Assembly: GCA_016713905.1 (NCBI GenBank)
Contig: JADJOE010000003.1
Span: 744,001 to 808,000, forward strand
Direction: 5' to 3'
Source of the DNA: Candidatus Vicinibacter proximus
GTDB taxonomy: Bacteria > Bacteroidota > Bacteroidia > Chitinophagales > Saprospiraceae
DNA length: 64,000 nucleotides
The notes beneath the pieces are model-generated. The model was not told where the DNA came from, ran no database searches, and saw nothing but the letters and a program-made list of their open reading frames with translations. The stretch's first letter is position 1, and each line of letters opens with the position of its first letter. Below, piece after piece: positions 44,996 through 54,975 of the stretch. The position numbers and the translations under genes are program-made.

Positions 44996-47521
44996 TTATG
45001 ATTTTTTTACGACAATTTTTTGAGTGACTGTTTCAGTAGTATGAATCATCTGTATATAGTAAAAACCACTTTTCATTTTTGTGGAAGGTAGTTGGATCAG
45101 GTTTTTACCTTGATTAACAGATATAGTAATATTTTCTATTTGGTTAAATGCAGGATCCAGTATTCTAAAGCTGGCGGTCTTAATTATTGGGTTGTTTATG
45201 GTAAACTCAACATTTAGATCTCCTGCACCAAGCGGATTCGGATAAAGACTCAATTTGTTTAATGCAGAATAAGAACTGGATAGTGAAGCAATTGGTGATT
45301 CGGATTTGAAACCATCATGATGCATACTTGTGATTCTGTAATAAACTTCATTTGGCGAACTATTGGAATCGTTAAATGAATAGTTCTTGTTGGAACTTGA
45401 TTGACCACTTGCAGATACTGTTCCTATGGAATCAAATTTAATTCCATTTAAACTTTTCAGGACAATGAAGTATTTTGAATTTTTCTCAGAAACTGTAGTC
45501 CAGCTTACATTTTGTAAAGATCCTGTTTTTCTGATTTTGAGACTAGTAAATTGAGTTTCTGATTGGGTACCGGAACTTAATTTTTGAGCTCCGAAGCCAA
45601 CTGCACTTAATTCAATTGTTTCGAATTCTGCACTACTTTCATTTTGTGTAATGGAAGAGAGGATATAAGTGTTTTGAGATAGACTTATGGAATTCTTAAA
45701 TTCCTTGTATTCATTTTTGGATGTCAAAGCATGGTTGGATTCAGGATTTGGATTTCCAGGTGATTTAATGGTAAAAAGTTTTAATTGCTCTTTTGTATAA
45801 CCAGGAATAGAGCCTTGCACTTCTTCAAAATCCAGATTATTTAGATAAACTTTAACTCTAACCGGTTGCGAAAGGATTTTGGATGAATAAACCTCCCAAT
45901 ATTTATGGATTGCAAAATGCTCATTTTGTTTGTCGGTATAATCAGCAGTAATTTTAGCTGCTTTTTGGGCCCCGTATTTTTCTGTAGTATGTTCTGAAAT
46001 TTTTAAAGTTCCATCCAGTATAGAGCCTATATTTTGACCATTTGTTTGAATGGACATAATTAAAACATCATCATTTTCATCAATGGTATTATTATCATAA
46101 TAGTAGTTTGAATATATTCCATCATTACATTCAAAATTAGCTGTAATGTGTTGATTGGCTTTTAAAACTGATCTTGTCTTAGGTGTATAGGTATTTAGGC
46201 AAGCAGATGCTGCAATTTTACTTCTTATCAGATCTCCCGGCTCTTTACCTAATCCAAGGGAAAGGTCTATTCCGGGCTGTCCTGCCAAATAGCAATAACT
46301 CATAAGTGTCCCTTTTGTTGGTTTTTGACCAGCCAGGCAAGTTCCTTCTACCTTTGCACAATTGTCAATAGGTTGATTTTTATTGGGTCCCCAGACACAA
46401 GCGTGCGTATGTCTTGAGCCTAAAACATGTCCAATTTCATGCGCTGCAGAATACACATCGAAGCTAAAATTAGGGATGCCTGAGTAGCTCCCATTGACAT
46501 TTACATAGGCATAGGAATAGTTCTTCTGACATAGAGAATTAATGTAAGCTATTCCTCCTAATGCGGCTTTCCCATTTCTGGTTGCTCCGGAAAGACACAA
46601 TGATATGTTGCCATTATAGGTTTTGTACTTAAGTCTCAAGTGATCCAATTCTTCTGTTGCAGTAGTATGTGGGAAGCCATCCGGTGATGTGTGTATAATG
46701 ATTTCTGAAATACTGATTTGGATATCCTCTCTTCGGTAAATTGTATTTATTTGATTGAACATTCCAAGAATATAATTACTGACATCCTGTGGGTTTTTAT
46801 TGAATTTTAAATATAAATCATAATCTGCCCGAATGCTTATAGCGACTCTTTTACAGCTTTCCTTTGCTCTGGAAGTAAAAAGACCTTTGTCTTCAATGAA
46901 ATGCCTGATATCATCTGTATTGCATGTGGCTATTATTTCATGTTCATTTTCAAGGTTGGCTTTAGTAATATTTGTGAAAAATTTGTTTTTGTTTGAATTT
47001 CCTGGCGTGATGCAAAAACTATTGAATCCATCTACTTGAATGTGCCCTGTTATAATTCCTTTGCTAAGACTTACACTTACCATGGATTGCAGGTTGTTGT
47101 TTATTATTCCTTTTAAATGAATGCCCTTATCTAAATTTATTTCCTTTAAATTTTCTTGATCTAAAAGATAAAATTTGAAATCGGGTTCAAAAAAATCGTA
47201 AGCAGTAAAATATATTTTCTGCACGCCTAATTCTGGCAGATAAATGTCTGTTTGAACCAGTTTGTTGTTGGACTTCAACCAATTTTCATAGAAACTTACG
47301 CTGGTTTCTAAAGAGGCTTGGTTTTTATGGGCTTGGAGGGAAATTGCTTTTTTATCAAACAAAGTTTTTCGTTCAATGTCACAGGATGCTTTTAATTCAA
47401 TTAAAGAGAATGGATCTAATTTATATTGTGCGTTTGCTGAAGTCGCCAGAAGTAATATTGCGTATATTGCTATTTTTCGAAGGAAAGTTAACCGTGAGGA
47501 AAAATATACTCTAAAATTCAT
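44996..47521 (-). CDS. Secreted reprolysin-like (M12B-type) metalloprotease with T9SS type A sorting domain
   Basis: This 841-residue protein starts with a signal peptide (about 1-31, ending SANAQ). A propeptide and catalytic domain follow (about 210-450) with a complete metzincin motif HEIGHVLGSRHTHAC and the met-turn GTLMSYCYL. A beta-rich middle part follows, then a C-terminal sorting domain (about 760-841; LSLYPNPLGAGDLNVEF, then SGFYYIQMIHTTE and TQKIVVKKS). It should be exported by T9SS to the surface or medium. It differs from the protease at 3.6 kb in having the canonical glycine and no PKD domains. The exact substrates are unknown. Confidence 0.9.
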   Translation of the reverse strand: MNFRVYFSSRLTFLRKIAIYAILLLATSANAQYKLDPFSLIELKASCDIERKTLFDKKAISLQAHKNQASLETSVSFYENWLKSNNKLVQTDIYLPELGVQKIYFTAYDFFEPDFKFYLLDQENLKEINLDKGIHLKGIINNNLQSMVSVSLSKGIITGHIQVDGFNSFCITPGNSNKNKFFTNITKANLENEHEIIATCNTDDIRHFIEDKGLFTSRAKESCKRVAISIRADYDLYLKFNKNPQDVSNYILGMFNQINTIYRREDIQISISEIIIHTSPDGFPHTTATEELDHLRLKYKTYNGNISLCLSGATRNGKAALGGIAYINSLCQKNYSYAYVNVNGSYSGIPNFSFDVYSAAHEIGHVLGSRHTHACVWGPNKNQPIDNCAKVEGTCLAGQKPTKGTLMSYCYLAGQPGIDLSLGLGKEPGDLIRSKIAASACLNTYTPKTRSVLKANQHITANFECNDGIYSNYYYDNNTIDENDDVLIMSIQTNGQNIGSILDGTLKISEHTTEKYGAQKAAKITADYTDKQNEHFAIHKYWEVYSSKILSQPVRVKVYLNNLDFEEVQGSIPGYTKEQLKLFTIKSPGNPNPESNHALTSKNEYKEFKNSISLSQNTYILSSITQNESSAEFETIELSAVGFGAQKLSSGTQSETQFTSLKIRKTGSLQNVSWTTVSEKNSKYFIVLKSLNGIKFDSIGTVSASGQSSSNKNYSFNDSNSSPNEVYYRITSMHHDGFKSESPIASLSSSYSALNKLSLYPNPLGAGDLNVEFTINNPIIKTASFRILDPAFNQIENITISVNQGKNLIQLPSTKMKSGFYYIQMIHTTETVTQKIVVKKS

Positions 47522-47579
47522 GGGATCTGATTTTAAAAACTCGTTAATTAGTTAAATACACATTATATATTTTAATAAT

Positions 47580-48425
47580 ATGTTACTCACTGAACAAGAA
47601 TTATGCCAAACATTAAAACTGCGTTTGAGTGGATTATATAATAATTGTGAATTAGGGTTATTGCAAGATTATATACTTAAATCAGAGTGGTTTAAAATAT
47701 ATAATTCTGGAATTTGTAAGAATGTAAGTAAGGAATTGCCTACGTTTAAACAAATTGTCGATGATCTGGCCTCTATGGTTCCAGTACAATATGCCATTCA
47801 CGAATCTGATTTTATGGGATTGGTTTTATATGTTGATTCATCAGTTCTAATTCCACGTCCGGAAACCGAAGAATTAACTGCTTGGGTTTCTCAAAAAGGA
47901 GGAAATAATTCAACTTTAAAAGTTTTAGATGTAGGTTGCGGATCAGGGTGCATATCTATTTACTTAAAGAAAAAGCATGTGCATTGGAAGGTGACGGCCT
48001 TGGATGTATCCGCATTGGCTCTCCAGGTGGCTAAAGAGAATGCAACAAGAGTTGGTGTTACCATTGATTTTATACAACTTGATTTCTTAAAGGAGGGAGA
48101 TTTGATTTTGGATTCATTTGATATTATTGTTTCAAACCCACCGTATATAAGTAAAGAAGAATCCAATGTAATGTCTACGAATACACTTGCCTATGAGCCT
48201 GAAATTGCTCTTTTCCCAATAGGAGATGATCCACTAATTTTTTATAAAGAAATAGCTCTTTTTGGAAAATCACACCTTAAGCCTGAAGGTGAAATTTATT
48301 GCGAATTAAATGAATTCCTTGTTTTGGAGATCCATGAAATATTTAGATTAAATGGGTATCGGTCGATTGAAATCCGAAACGATATGCAAGGAAAATCAAG
48401 GATGTTAAAAGCCAGAATGGCCTAA
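47580..48425 (+). CDS. prmC: Peptide chain release factor N5-glutamine methyltransferase
   Basis: This 281-residue protein has an N-terminal helical domain (about 1-90) and a methyltransferase domain with VLDVGCGSGCISI (SAM binding) and IVSNPPYIS (NPPY catalytic motif). The linking VDSSVLIPRPETEELT segment is also typical. PrmC methylates the glutamine of the GGQ loop of release factors 1 and 2. The call is clear. It converges with the BNR protein gene, and the two stop codons interlock in a four-base overlap. Confidence 0.95.
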   Translation: MLLTEQELCQTLKLRLSGLYNNCELGLLQDYILKSEWFKIYNSGICKNVSKELPTFKQIVDDLASMVPVQYAIHESDFMGLVLYVDSSVLIPRPETEELTAWVSQKGGNNSTLKVLDVGCGSGCISIYLKKKHVHWKVTALDVSALALQVAKENATRVGVTIDFIQLDFLKEGDLILDSFDIIVSNPPYISKEESNVMSTNTLAYEPEIALFPIGDDPLIFYKEIALFGKSHLKPEGEIYCELNEFLVLEIHEIFRLNGYRSIEIRNDMQGKSRMLKARMA

Positions 48426-50863
48426 TGTCCTGTAACGATAATTTTAATAGTCCTTTTAGATGTCGCCAGAAAATAGACCCCATTTTGGATTTGATCCCAA
48501 TGGTTATAAATATTTTCTATGGAATAGTGGATCATTTGTCCATCAATAGAATACATTTTACCGGTAGTGAAATTATCTAAATATTCCTTTAATTGGTGTT
48601 TGTCAAAAATAAATTCATTTCTGCCAACTTTAGAAGAGATTGTTTTAAAGCCGGTAGGAAGGCGGAAGTCTGCATTCATTTTGAAAACTCCTCTGCCGTG
48701 GGTAAAAGCCAATATTTTATTTTCAGTATTTAAATATAGTAGATCATAAACTTGAACGACATCGAAATCTGAATCCGTATAATTTATCCAGGTTTTTCCG
48801 CCATTATCGCTGGCAAATAGACCCAGGTCACAACCGGCAAATATAATATCTGGATTTTGCATATTGTATGCAACGGTATGAAATGGAACGTCTGGTAAAC
48901 CATTGCCGATTGCTTTCCAATGGATGCCAAAATCTTGACTTACATACAGATGTTCATTTCCAAATCCACCAAGACTTACAAGCATCATAGAATCACTTTT
49001 TGGATGAAATGCAATATCGGTGACAATTCTGTTTGGCAGTAAATTGGAAATTTCTTTGGAGGTTTTTCCTTCATCAACACTTAGGAATAATCTTGCAGTT
49101 TGCGATGGATCTGGCATAGTCGAAAATGCAAGTACTGATTTATTGCGACGGGATAGTTCAATTGAGTTGATGGGCGCTGAAGTAGGGTTGCTCGAAAGAG
49201 AATTCCATTCTTTCCCATTGTCAACAGACTTTATCAATTGCCTGGACCCGCCAAATATTAAATTCTCATCCAAAGGGCTCATTTTTAATGGGCTGATAAA
49301 GCAGCTTAAAGGGTCAGGTTTAAGTACTTCTATCCAGGTTTTGCCATAATCAGTAGATCTGTATAGATTTAAGTTTTGCGCCAGACAAATCATATTCTTT
49401 GGATCTGAGTGATTGATTGTGCAATAGGCGCCATCCCCAATGGAAACCAATTTCCATATACCGGATGGATCAAATAATGCACAATTATTGTCCTGAAGAC
49501 CTCCAAGAATTATTTTTTCACTTTTCTGATCAACCACTCCTGAATAAAACTGAGTAGTCAATAATCCATCATTACATGCATAAAAGTTTGTGCCAAAATC
49601 ATCAGACCTAAACACGCCACCATCTGTTGCAAAATATAGTTTGGATGGATCTAAGGGGTTTGATACTATGTCATGAAAATCAGCATGGACTTTAATTTTA
49701 TTTAATGTATAACGGTTGAATTGATTTCCATTGCCCAAACTATCTATGAACAAATCAACACCCCCCGCAATAATTTTACTGGAGTCATTATCCTTAATTT
49801 TTAAACCACGGGCATACCAACTTTGATACGTGCCAATGTCCGGAACTGTACTGTAGAAATAATTTGAAAATCCATCTCTAGATCTAAGCCATTGGACAGT
49901 TTGAAACTGATCTGACAGTAATGCGTACTGCCTCTGAGGGTTCTTTTGGTAATTTGCCAGCATTATCCTGCCTCTCAAATGGTCAAATTGTGGTAAATTC
50001 ATTTTAGACCAATTAGCGCCACCGTCAATACTTGTGAATATTCCAAAATCGTCTGCATCTATTCCGCCTACGCCAACAGTTAAATATTCAGGAGAAATTG
50101 GATTCATGATCATCTCTACAGACATTTTCTTGTCCAGTATCAACTCCCAGTTAGTCCCTTTATCCTTTGATTTTAAAATTCCTTTGGTGGTTGCAGCATA
50201 AACAATATCAGGATTTTTGGGATCTATTAAAATCCGCCAAACACCATGGTATTCTTCCTTTTTCCAGTCAAGTGATTTGTGCCAACTTAGACCCCCATTT
50301 GTGGATTTCAAAATTCCAATTCCCCAGGATCCTCTTAATGTTCTCACATACTTTCCGCCATCAGTCCCCTGATAATTATAAATTTCACCTGTTCCAATGT
50401 AAAGAATTTTTGGGTCTGTGGGATGGATCGCAATACTGGTAACGCCAAGCGCCGGAAATCCAGTTTTAACGGGAGTCCATGCTTGAGGACCTTTCCCCCC
50501 TGAGGTAGATTTCCACAATCCAGCTCCAGCTGTTCCGACCCATACCTGGTTGGTATCCACCGGATTAATAGCCAGAGTTAGGCATCTTCCCGCAATTTTA
50601 TTGGGTCCGAGACTTTCCCATCTATTTTCATTGCGAAAGATTAGATCAGGTTTTGGCAAATGCTCCATGCTTTGAAAAGCATTTGAATATAAATTAGCAG
50701 GAAAAAATTGGTAGGGGAATGTCCTCTTAAGGTTTTCAAACTCCAGAGCTTTATAAACGCCTGCATGTTTTTGTGGGTTTGATATTTCCTTTTTTGTGCA
50801 AGTATTTAGAAAAATAAAGGATAAGGAAAAGAATGTAATGAATAGGATCAATCTCATGGTCAT
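48422..50863 (-). CDS. BNR/sortilin-type beta-propeller protein with a T9SS-like C-terminus
   Basis: This 813-residue protein holds many BNR-type repeats (DxGxxW-like, such as STNGGLSW, SKDKGTNW, SIDGGANW, STDYGKTW, SVDNGKEW and SDNGGKTW), spread over about 100-730, as in VPS10/sortilin or sialidase propellers. No catalytic site is evident. The N-terminus is hydrophobic and ends in LNTC (C22), a partial lipobox. The C-terminus (about 745-813) has GKMYSIDGQMI, NGVYFLATSKRT and IIVTGH, resembling a T9SS type A sorting domain. ATG 50863 or the third codon may be used. It overlaps the SUI1 gene by four bases. Confidence 0.78.
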   Translation of the reverse strand: MTMRLILFITFFSLSFIFLNTCTKKEISNPQKHAGVYKALEFENLKRTFPYQFFPANLYSNAFQSMEHLPKPDLIFRNENRWESLGPNKIAGRCLTLAINPVDTNQVWVGTAGAGLWKSTSGGKGPQAWTPVKTGFPALGVTSIAIHPTDPKILYIGTGEIYNYQGTDGGKYVRTLRGSWGIGILKSTNGGLSWHKSLDWKKEEYHGVWRILIDPKNPDIVYAATTKGILKSKDKGTNWELILDKKMSVEMIMNPISPEYLTVGVGGIDADDFGIFTSIDGGANWSKMNLPQFDHLRGRIMLANYQKNPQRQYALLSDQFQTVQWLRSRDGFSNYFYSTVPDIGTYQSWYARGLKIKDNDSSKIIAGGVDLFIDSLGNGNQFNRYTLNKIKVHADFHDIVSNPLDPSKLYFATDGGVFRSDDFGTNFYACNDGLLTTQFYSGVVDQKSEKIILGGLQDNNCALFDPSGIWKLVSIGDGAYCTINHSDPKNMICLAQNLNLYRSTDYGKTWIEVLKPDPLSCFISPLKMSPLDENLIFGGSRQLIKSVDNGKEWNSLSSNPTSAPINSIELSRRNKSVLAFSTMPDPSQTARLFLSVDEGKTSKEISNLLPNRIVTDIAFHPKSDSMMLVSLGGFGNEHLYVSQDFGIHWKAIGNGLPDVPFHTVAYNMQNPDIIFAGCDLGLFASDNGGKTWINYTDSDFDVVQVYDLLYLNTENKILAFTHGRGVFKMNADFRLPTGFKTISSKVGRNEFIFDKHQLKEYLDNFTTGKMYSIDGQMIHYSIENIYNHWDQIQNGVYFLATSKRTIKIIVTGH

Positions 50864-51210
50864 CCCCCTGTTCTCTTGGTGTTTTTAAAACCCTTTTGGA
50901 TAAGTATTTCAATAATTTTTTTTACATGATCTCCCTGTATTAATATTTCACCATCTTTTACACTACCACCGACTCCACATTTTTGCTTTATAAATTTTGC
51001 AAGTTCTTCCAATTTGTCATCTGATAACAATAGACCCATAATTTTGGAAACTGCTTTTCCTCCTCTGTGTTTGGTCTCCAATTGAACCCTCACGATTTGT
51101 GTGCTTAATGAAATTTGATCTGTGGATTCTTCTGCTTTTTCTTGACTACTTGAGTCATGAGTGGAATATATCAGTCCAAGATCTGAGAGATTGTTGAATT
51201 TCTTTACCAT
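50860..51210 (-). CDS. SUI1/YciH-type translation initiation factor
   Basis: This 116-residue protein has the SUI1 domain in its C-terminal half. It shows TKHRGGKAVSKIMGL, the loop that binds the ribosome, KFIKQKCGVGGSVKDGEILIQGDH and HVKKIIEILIQKGF. Bacterial YciH and archaeal aIF1 proteins take part in start-codon selection. The role in Bacteroidota is not well known. It lies two bases after hscA and overlaps the BNR gene, so the three form one transcript. Confidence 0.9.
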   Translation of the reverse strand: MVKKFNNLSDLGLIYSTHDSSSQEKAEESTDQISLSTQIVRVQLETKHRGGKAVSKIMGLLLSDDKLEELAKFIKQKCGVGGSVKDGEILIQGDHVKKIIEILIQKGFKNTKRTGG

Positions 51211-51212
51211 GG

Positions 51213-53060
51213 TTAGATTCTTTGCCCTTTTAAGGCCTCTTGAATAGTATTGTCCATTGCCTGGTGAGCAAGAGGCGTGGTAACTTCCTTTAATTTTTCC
51301 ATCTCAAGCTGAATGCTTTCTTTTGTTTGCAAACTAATTTGTTTTTTAAGATCAAAGCAAATATTTTTAATTTCCATATCTTTTATAGGAGATATCCAGG
51401 ACTGATGATTTTTTAGAAATTTTTCAGTGTGCAAGATCAATATTTCAGCTTCATTAATCAAATCAACTAAGGATTTTTTTTCTATGTCTGATGCAGCATG
51501 TAAAATGGATTCAGAGAGCATCCTTGCCATTTCGTGCGGACTCAAAGAAAACTGAGATTTAATTTCAATTTCCTGCGCTTGGCCTGATCTTAATTCTTTG
51601 GCTTTAACTTTTAAAATGCCATCCACATCTACATGGAAACTTACTTCTATTTTTGGAATGCCTGTTGCCATTGGGGGTATCTTGTCCAGGATAAATTCAC
51701 CGAGCAAACGATTATGTTCCACTAAATCCCTTTCACCCTGATATACTGCAATTTTAAGTTTAACCTGCCCATCTTTCGAAGTAGTATAGTTTCTCGCCTG
51801 ATTTATAGGTAGTTTTGAATTTCTAGGGATGATTACGTCCATAAGTCCACCTAATGTTTCAATACCTAAAGAGAGCGGATTTACATCCAGTAAAAGTAAG
51901 TCTTTTCTGTTTCCACTGAGGATATCAGCCTGAATAGCTGCGCCAAGACATACCGCTTCATCCGGATTCAAATTGTCGTTGGGCATAATTTTAAAAAAAT
52001 CACGAACTGCAGATTTGATTACTTTCATCCTTGTGGAACCGCCCACCAAAAGCACTTCATCAAGTTCTGTTAAAGCAAGTCCACTGTCTTTAAGGGCAAG
52101 TGAGCAGCAATCTAAAGTTTTTTTAACTAAGGGTTTTGTAAGTTCCTCAAACTCACTTTGAGAGATGTGAAGTTTTATTCCATTCCATTCTGTAGTGTGG
52201 GATTTGTTTTCATTTAGATACATTTTTGCCTTTTCAGCGAGAATTCTCAATTTGTTTTTATGGGCAAAATCTTTAGGCGATTCAATACTATATTTTTTTG
52301 ACCAAAATTCCACAATAGCCTGATCAAAATCATCTCCACCTAAAAATGTGTCTCCTCTGGTGGATAAGACATCAAATACCCCATCCTCAATTCTGAGTAT
52401 AGAAACATCAAATGTTCCACCTCCCAAATCATATACAGCTATTTTTTTGGATTCTTCCCGGTTCAGACCTATTCCAAATGCTAAACTTGCAGCAGTGGGT
52501 TCATTTACAATTCTTAGAACATCAAGTCCAGCAAGTCTTCCGGCATCTCTAGTAGCTTGTCGTTGGTTGTCGTTGAAATATGCGGGTACCGTTATTACTG
52601 CTTTCTCAATTTTAGCCCCTGTACTTTTTTCCGCTTCTTCTTTCAAATATTTTAGAATCATTGCTGAAAGCTCAATCGGAGTGTAGTATTTATCCTTGAT
52701 TTTTACTCTAATCAATTCATCTGAGCTGTCTTCGCTCAGGTGATATCCAAAGTGTTGTTTTTGATTCTTAAGGTCATTCAAAGACTTGCCCATCAACCTC
52801 TTAACTGAATATATAGTGGATTCCGGGTCCAGACTTAGTTGCTTCTTTGCGCCTTGCCCAACAGTAATTTTTCCATTAGAGTTAAGGTGAATTATGGAAG
52901 GGACAAAAAGGTCGTTTTGGTCTTTGTCTTTAATTATCAATGGGTTGCCATCTTTAATCAGGGAAATAAGGCTGTTGGTAGTGCCAAGATCAATTCCAAC
53001 AATGATCTCCTCATTTTTCTTTATAGCGCCTGTCTTGAAGTTAATTGCAATTTTCCCCAT
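51213..53060 (-). CDS. hscA: Hsp70-family chaperone HscA for iron-sulfur cluster assembly
   Basis: This 615-residue Hsp70 has VGIDLGTTNSL (ATP phosphate 1), VYDLGGGTFDVSIL (phosphate 2) and VLLVGGSTRM (adenosine). A substrate-binding domain follows. The N-terminal extension MGKIAINFKTGAIKK and the length point to HscA rather than DnaK, since the acidic C-terminal tail of DnaK is absent. HscA transfers clusters from IscU. No hscB or iscU is seen beside it, but a cysteine desulfurase gene lies 2 kb away. It heads the transcript with the SUI1 gene. Confidence 0.85.
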   Translation of the reverse strand: MGKIAINFKTGAIKKNEEIIVGIDLGTTNSLISLIKDGNPLIIKDKDQNDLFVPSIIHLNSNGKITVGQGAKKQLSLDPESTIYSVKRLMGKSLNDLKNQKQHFGYHLSEDSSDELIRVKIKDKYYTPIELSAMILKYLKEEAEKSTGAKIEKAVITVPAYFNDNQRQATRDAGRLAGLDVLRIVNEPTAASLAFGIGLNREESKKIAVYDLGGGTFDVSILRIEDGVFDVLSTRGDTFLGGDDFDQAIVEFWSKKYSIESPKDFAHKNKLRILAEKAKMYLNENKSHTTEWNGIKLHISQSEFEELTKPLVKKTLDCCSLALKDSGLALTELDEVLLVGGSTRMKVIKSAVRDFFKIMPNDNLNPDEAVCLGAAIQADILSGNRKDLLLLDVNPLSLGIETLGGLMDVIIPRNSKLPINQARNYTTSKDGQVKLKIAVYQGERDLVEHNRLLGEFILDKIPPMATGIPKIEVSFHVDVDGILKVKAKELRSGQAQEIEIKSQFSLSPHEMARMLSESILHAASDIEKKSLVDLINEAEILILHTEKFLKNHQSWISPIKDMEIKNICFDLKKQISLQTKESIQLEMEKLKEVTTPLAHQAMDNTIQEALKGQRI

Positions 53061-53087
53061 GATTTCTTATAAACCAAATCTTAATTA

Positions 53088-53906
53088 ATGTGTTTAAGTG
53101 AGCATATGTTGAGCATAAGCAAGAATAAACAAACCATTTTATTTATTGTTTTGGCAGGTTTGTTCATTACAAATGCAATTTTAGCAGAGTTTATTGGAGT
53201 TAAAATCTTTTCTCTAGAAAAATCACTTGGTTTTACACCGCTAAATTTCTCATTATTGGGCATTGAAAATTTGGCTTTTAATCTAACAGCCGGAGTTCTC
53301 TTATGGCCTGTTGTTTTTATATTGACCGATATAATTAATGAATATTTTGGGCCCAGAGGGGTCAGATTCTTATCTTATCTTGCTTCCGCATTAATAGTTT
53401 ATGCATTTATAGTTGTTTTTTTTGCTGTCAGACTTCAACCAGCAGATTTTTGGCCAACATCACATATTACTGGTAATAACCCATCACTTGGATCCGAAGT
53501 AGGTAATCTTAACACAGCTTATAGCCTTATTTTTGGTCAAGGTTTATGGATCATCCTAGGTTCTCTTATTGCGTTTATTTTTGGACAGATTTTAGATGTT
53601 TATGTTTTTCACAAAATAAAAGAAAAAACAGGGGAAAATGGAATTTGGCTTAGATCTACGGGGTCAACAATAATCTCCCAATTCATTGACAGTTATATTG
53701 TTTTGTTTATTGCGTTTTATTTTGGAGCAGGTTGGTCTCTCAGGCAAGTTTTAGCAATTGGGACAGTCAACTACATTTATAAATTTCTTGTTGCTGTAAT
53801 TATTACGCCTCTAATATATATAATTCATCATTGGATTGAAAAATTTCTGGGAAAAGAGTTAGCATCAAAGTTAAAACTTGAAGCCATGAACAGACAAAAT
53901 TCTTAA
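53088..53906 (+). CDS. yhhQ: Queuosine precursor transporter (YhhQ/DUF165)
   Basis: This 272-residue protein has about six transmembrane helices and the family's signature TDIINEYFGPRGVR (conserved DxxNE near 84-97). It also shows FGQILDVYVFHKIK and the STIISQFIDSYIVLF stretch. YhhQ imports the queuosine precursors preQ0 or preQ1 for tRNA modification. The chosen start is ATG 53088; ATG 53106 is a second possibility with nothing to separate them. It is divergent from hscA with only 27 bases between, and precedes the CtlX gene by 11 bases. Confidence 0.9.
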   Translation: MCLSEHMLSISKNKQTILFIVLAGLFITNAILAEFIGVKIFSLEKSLGFTPLNFSLLGIENLAFNLTAGVLLWPVVFILTDIINEYFGPRGVRFLSYLASALIVYAFIVVFFAVRLQPADFWPTSHITGNNPSLGSEVGNLNTAYSLIFGQGLWIILGSLIAFIFGQILDVYVFHKIKEKTGENGIWLRSTGSTIISQFIDSYIVLFIAFYFGAGWSLRQVLAIGTVNYIYKFLVAVIITPLIYIIHHWIEKFLGKELASKLKLEAMNRQNS

Positions 53907-53917
53907 TTATCTCAATT

Positions 53918-54850
53918 ATGGCAAAGCAGATCAGTAATACCATCTTAATGGTTAGACCAACTCATTTTGGTTATAATCAGGAGACAGCTTCCAGTAACAA
54001 GTTTCAAAAAAAACAAGAGAAACAAGATGCAAAAGACATCAAGCAAAAAGCCTGTGATGAATTTGATCAAATGGTATCAGATTTAAGATCTAAAGGTGTC
54101 CAGGTATTGGTTTTTATAGATTCTGAAGATATTTTAAAACCCGATGCTGTTTTTCCGAACAATTGGATCAGCATGCATGAGGATGGAACCTTGATAACAT
54201 ATCCCATGTTTGCGCCGATCAGAAGAAAAGAGAGAAGTGAAAGCATAATTGAATCTTTGATCAAAGATTTTGATGTCAGAAAGCGCTTGTCCCTAGAATT
54301 ATTTGAAAGTAAAGATTTGTTTTTGGAAGGGACCGGTAGCATAATATTTGACCATGAGCATAAACTTGCTTATGCTTGTCAAAGTGTTAGGACATCCATT
54401 GAAGTATTGCAAAAACTTTGTTTGATAATCAATTACAAACCCATACTGTTTAATGCTTATGACGCCTCAGGCTACCCTATATATCATACGAATGTTTTAA
54501 TGGCTTTAGGTATTGATTTTGTAGTTATTTGCATGGATGCCGTGGAGGAAGGAAGCAGGCAAAGATTAGAAGAACAATTTAAAGAAACGAGAAAGGAGGT
54601 TATAGACATTTCTTTTAAGCAAATGGAGTCTTTTGCTGGAAATATGCTTCAGGTTGAAATGGAAAATCATAAACCATTGCTGGTAATGTCAAAATCAGCA
54701 TATGATTCTTTAAATGTAGATCAACTCAAAAAAATTAACGCCAAAACAGAAATTTTATCAGTAGCAATTCCCACTATAGAGCAAATTGGTGGTGGAAGTG
54801 CACGCTGTATGATGGCAGAAGTATTTTTGCCACCAAAAGGCACAAATTAA
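53918..54850 (+). CDS. ctlX: CtlX-type citrulline/arginine deiminase-like hydrolase
   Basis: This 310-residue amidinotransferase-fold protein shows TILMVRPTHFGYNQETA (N-terminal substrate residues), DAVFPNNWISMH, GTGSIIFDHEHK, the catalytic histidine in IYHTNVLMALG and the catalytic cysteine in GGGSARCMMAEVFLP (C297). These match the CtlX family of citrulline or arginine-related hydrolases. Known members are citrulline hydrolases with a nickname from Francisella. The substrate in this organism is inferred. It is probably co-transcribed with yhhQ. Confidence 0.87.
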   Translation: MAKQISNTILMVRPTHFGYNQETASSNKFQKKQEKQDAKDIKQKACDEFDQMVSDLRSKGVQVLVFIDSEDILKPDAVFPNNWISMHEDGTLITYPMFAPIRRKERSESIIESLIKDFDVRKRLSLELFESKDLFLEGTGSIIFDHEHKLAYACQSVRTSIEVLQKLCLIINYKPILFNAYDASGYPIYHTNVLMALGIDFVVICMDAVEEGSRQRLEEQFKETRKEVIDISFKQMESFAGNMLQVEMENHKPLLVMSKSAYDSLNVDQLKKINAKTEILSVAIPTIEQIGGGSARCMMAEVFLPPKGTN

Positions 54851-54865
54851 TTTTAAAATCTGCTT

Positions 54866-54914
54866 GCAATAAATAATTGAAATTTTATTTTCCTATTTTA
54901 TTTTTATTTATTGC
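54866..54914. terminator. Inverted repeat between the convergent ctlX and cysteine desulfurase genes
   Basis: GCAATAAATA (54866-54875) and TATTTATTGC (54905-54914) are perfect inverted repeats around a 29-base AT-rich loop, 15 bases after the ctlX stop. It may act as a bidirectional terminator, but the long loop and lack of a T-run make that uncertain. Confidence 0.35.
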
Positions 54915-54975
54915 GGAATGGTCTAATTTACCTAGTAATAATATATTTTCAATCAATTATTTTTTTGGAATAATT

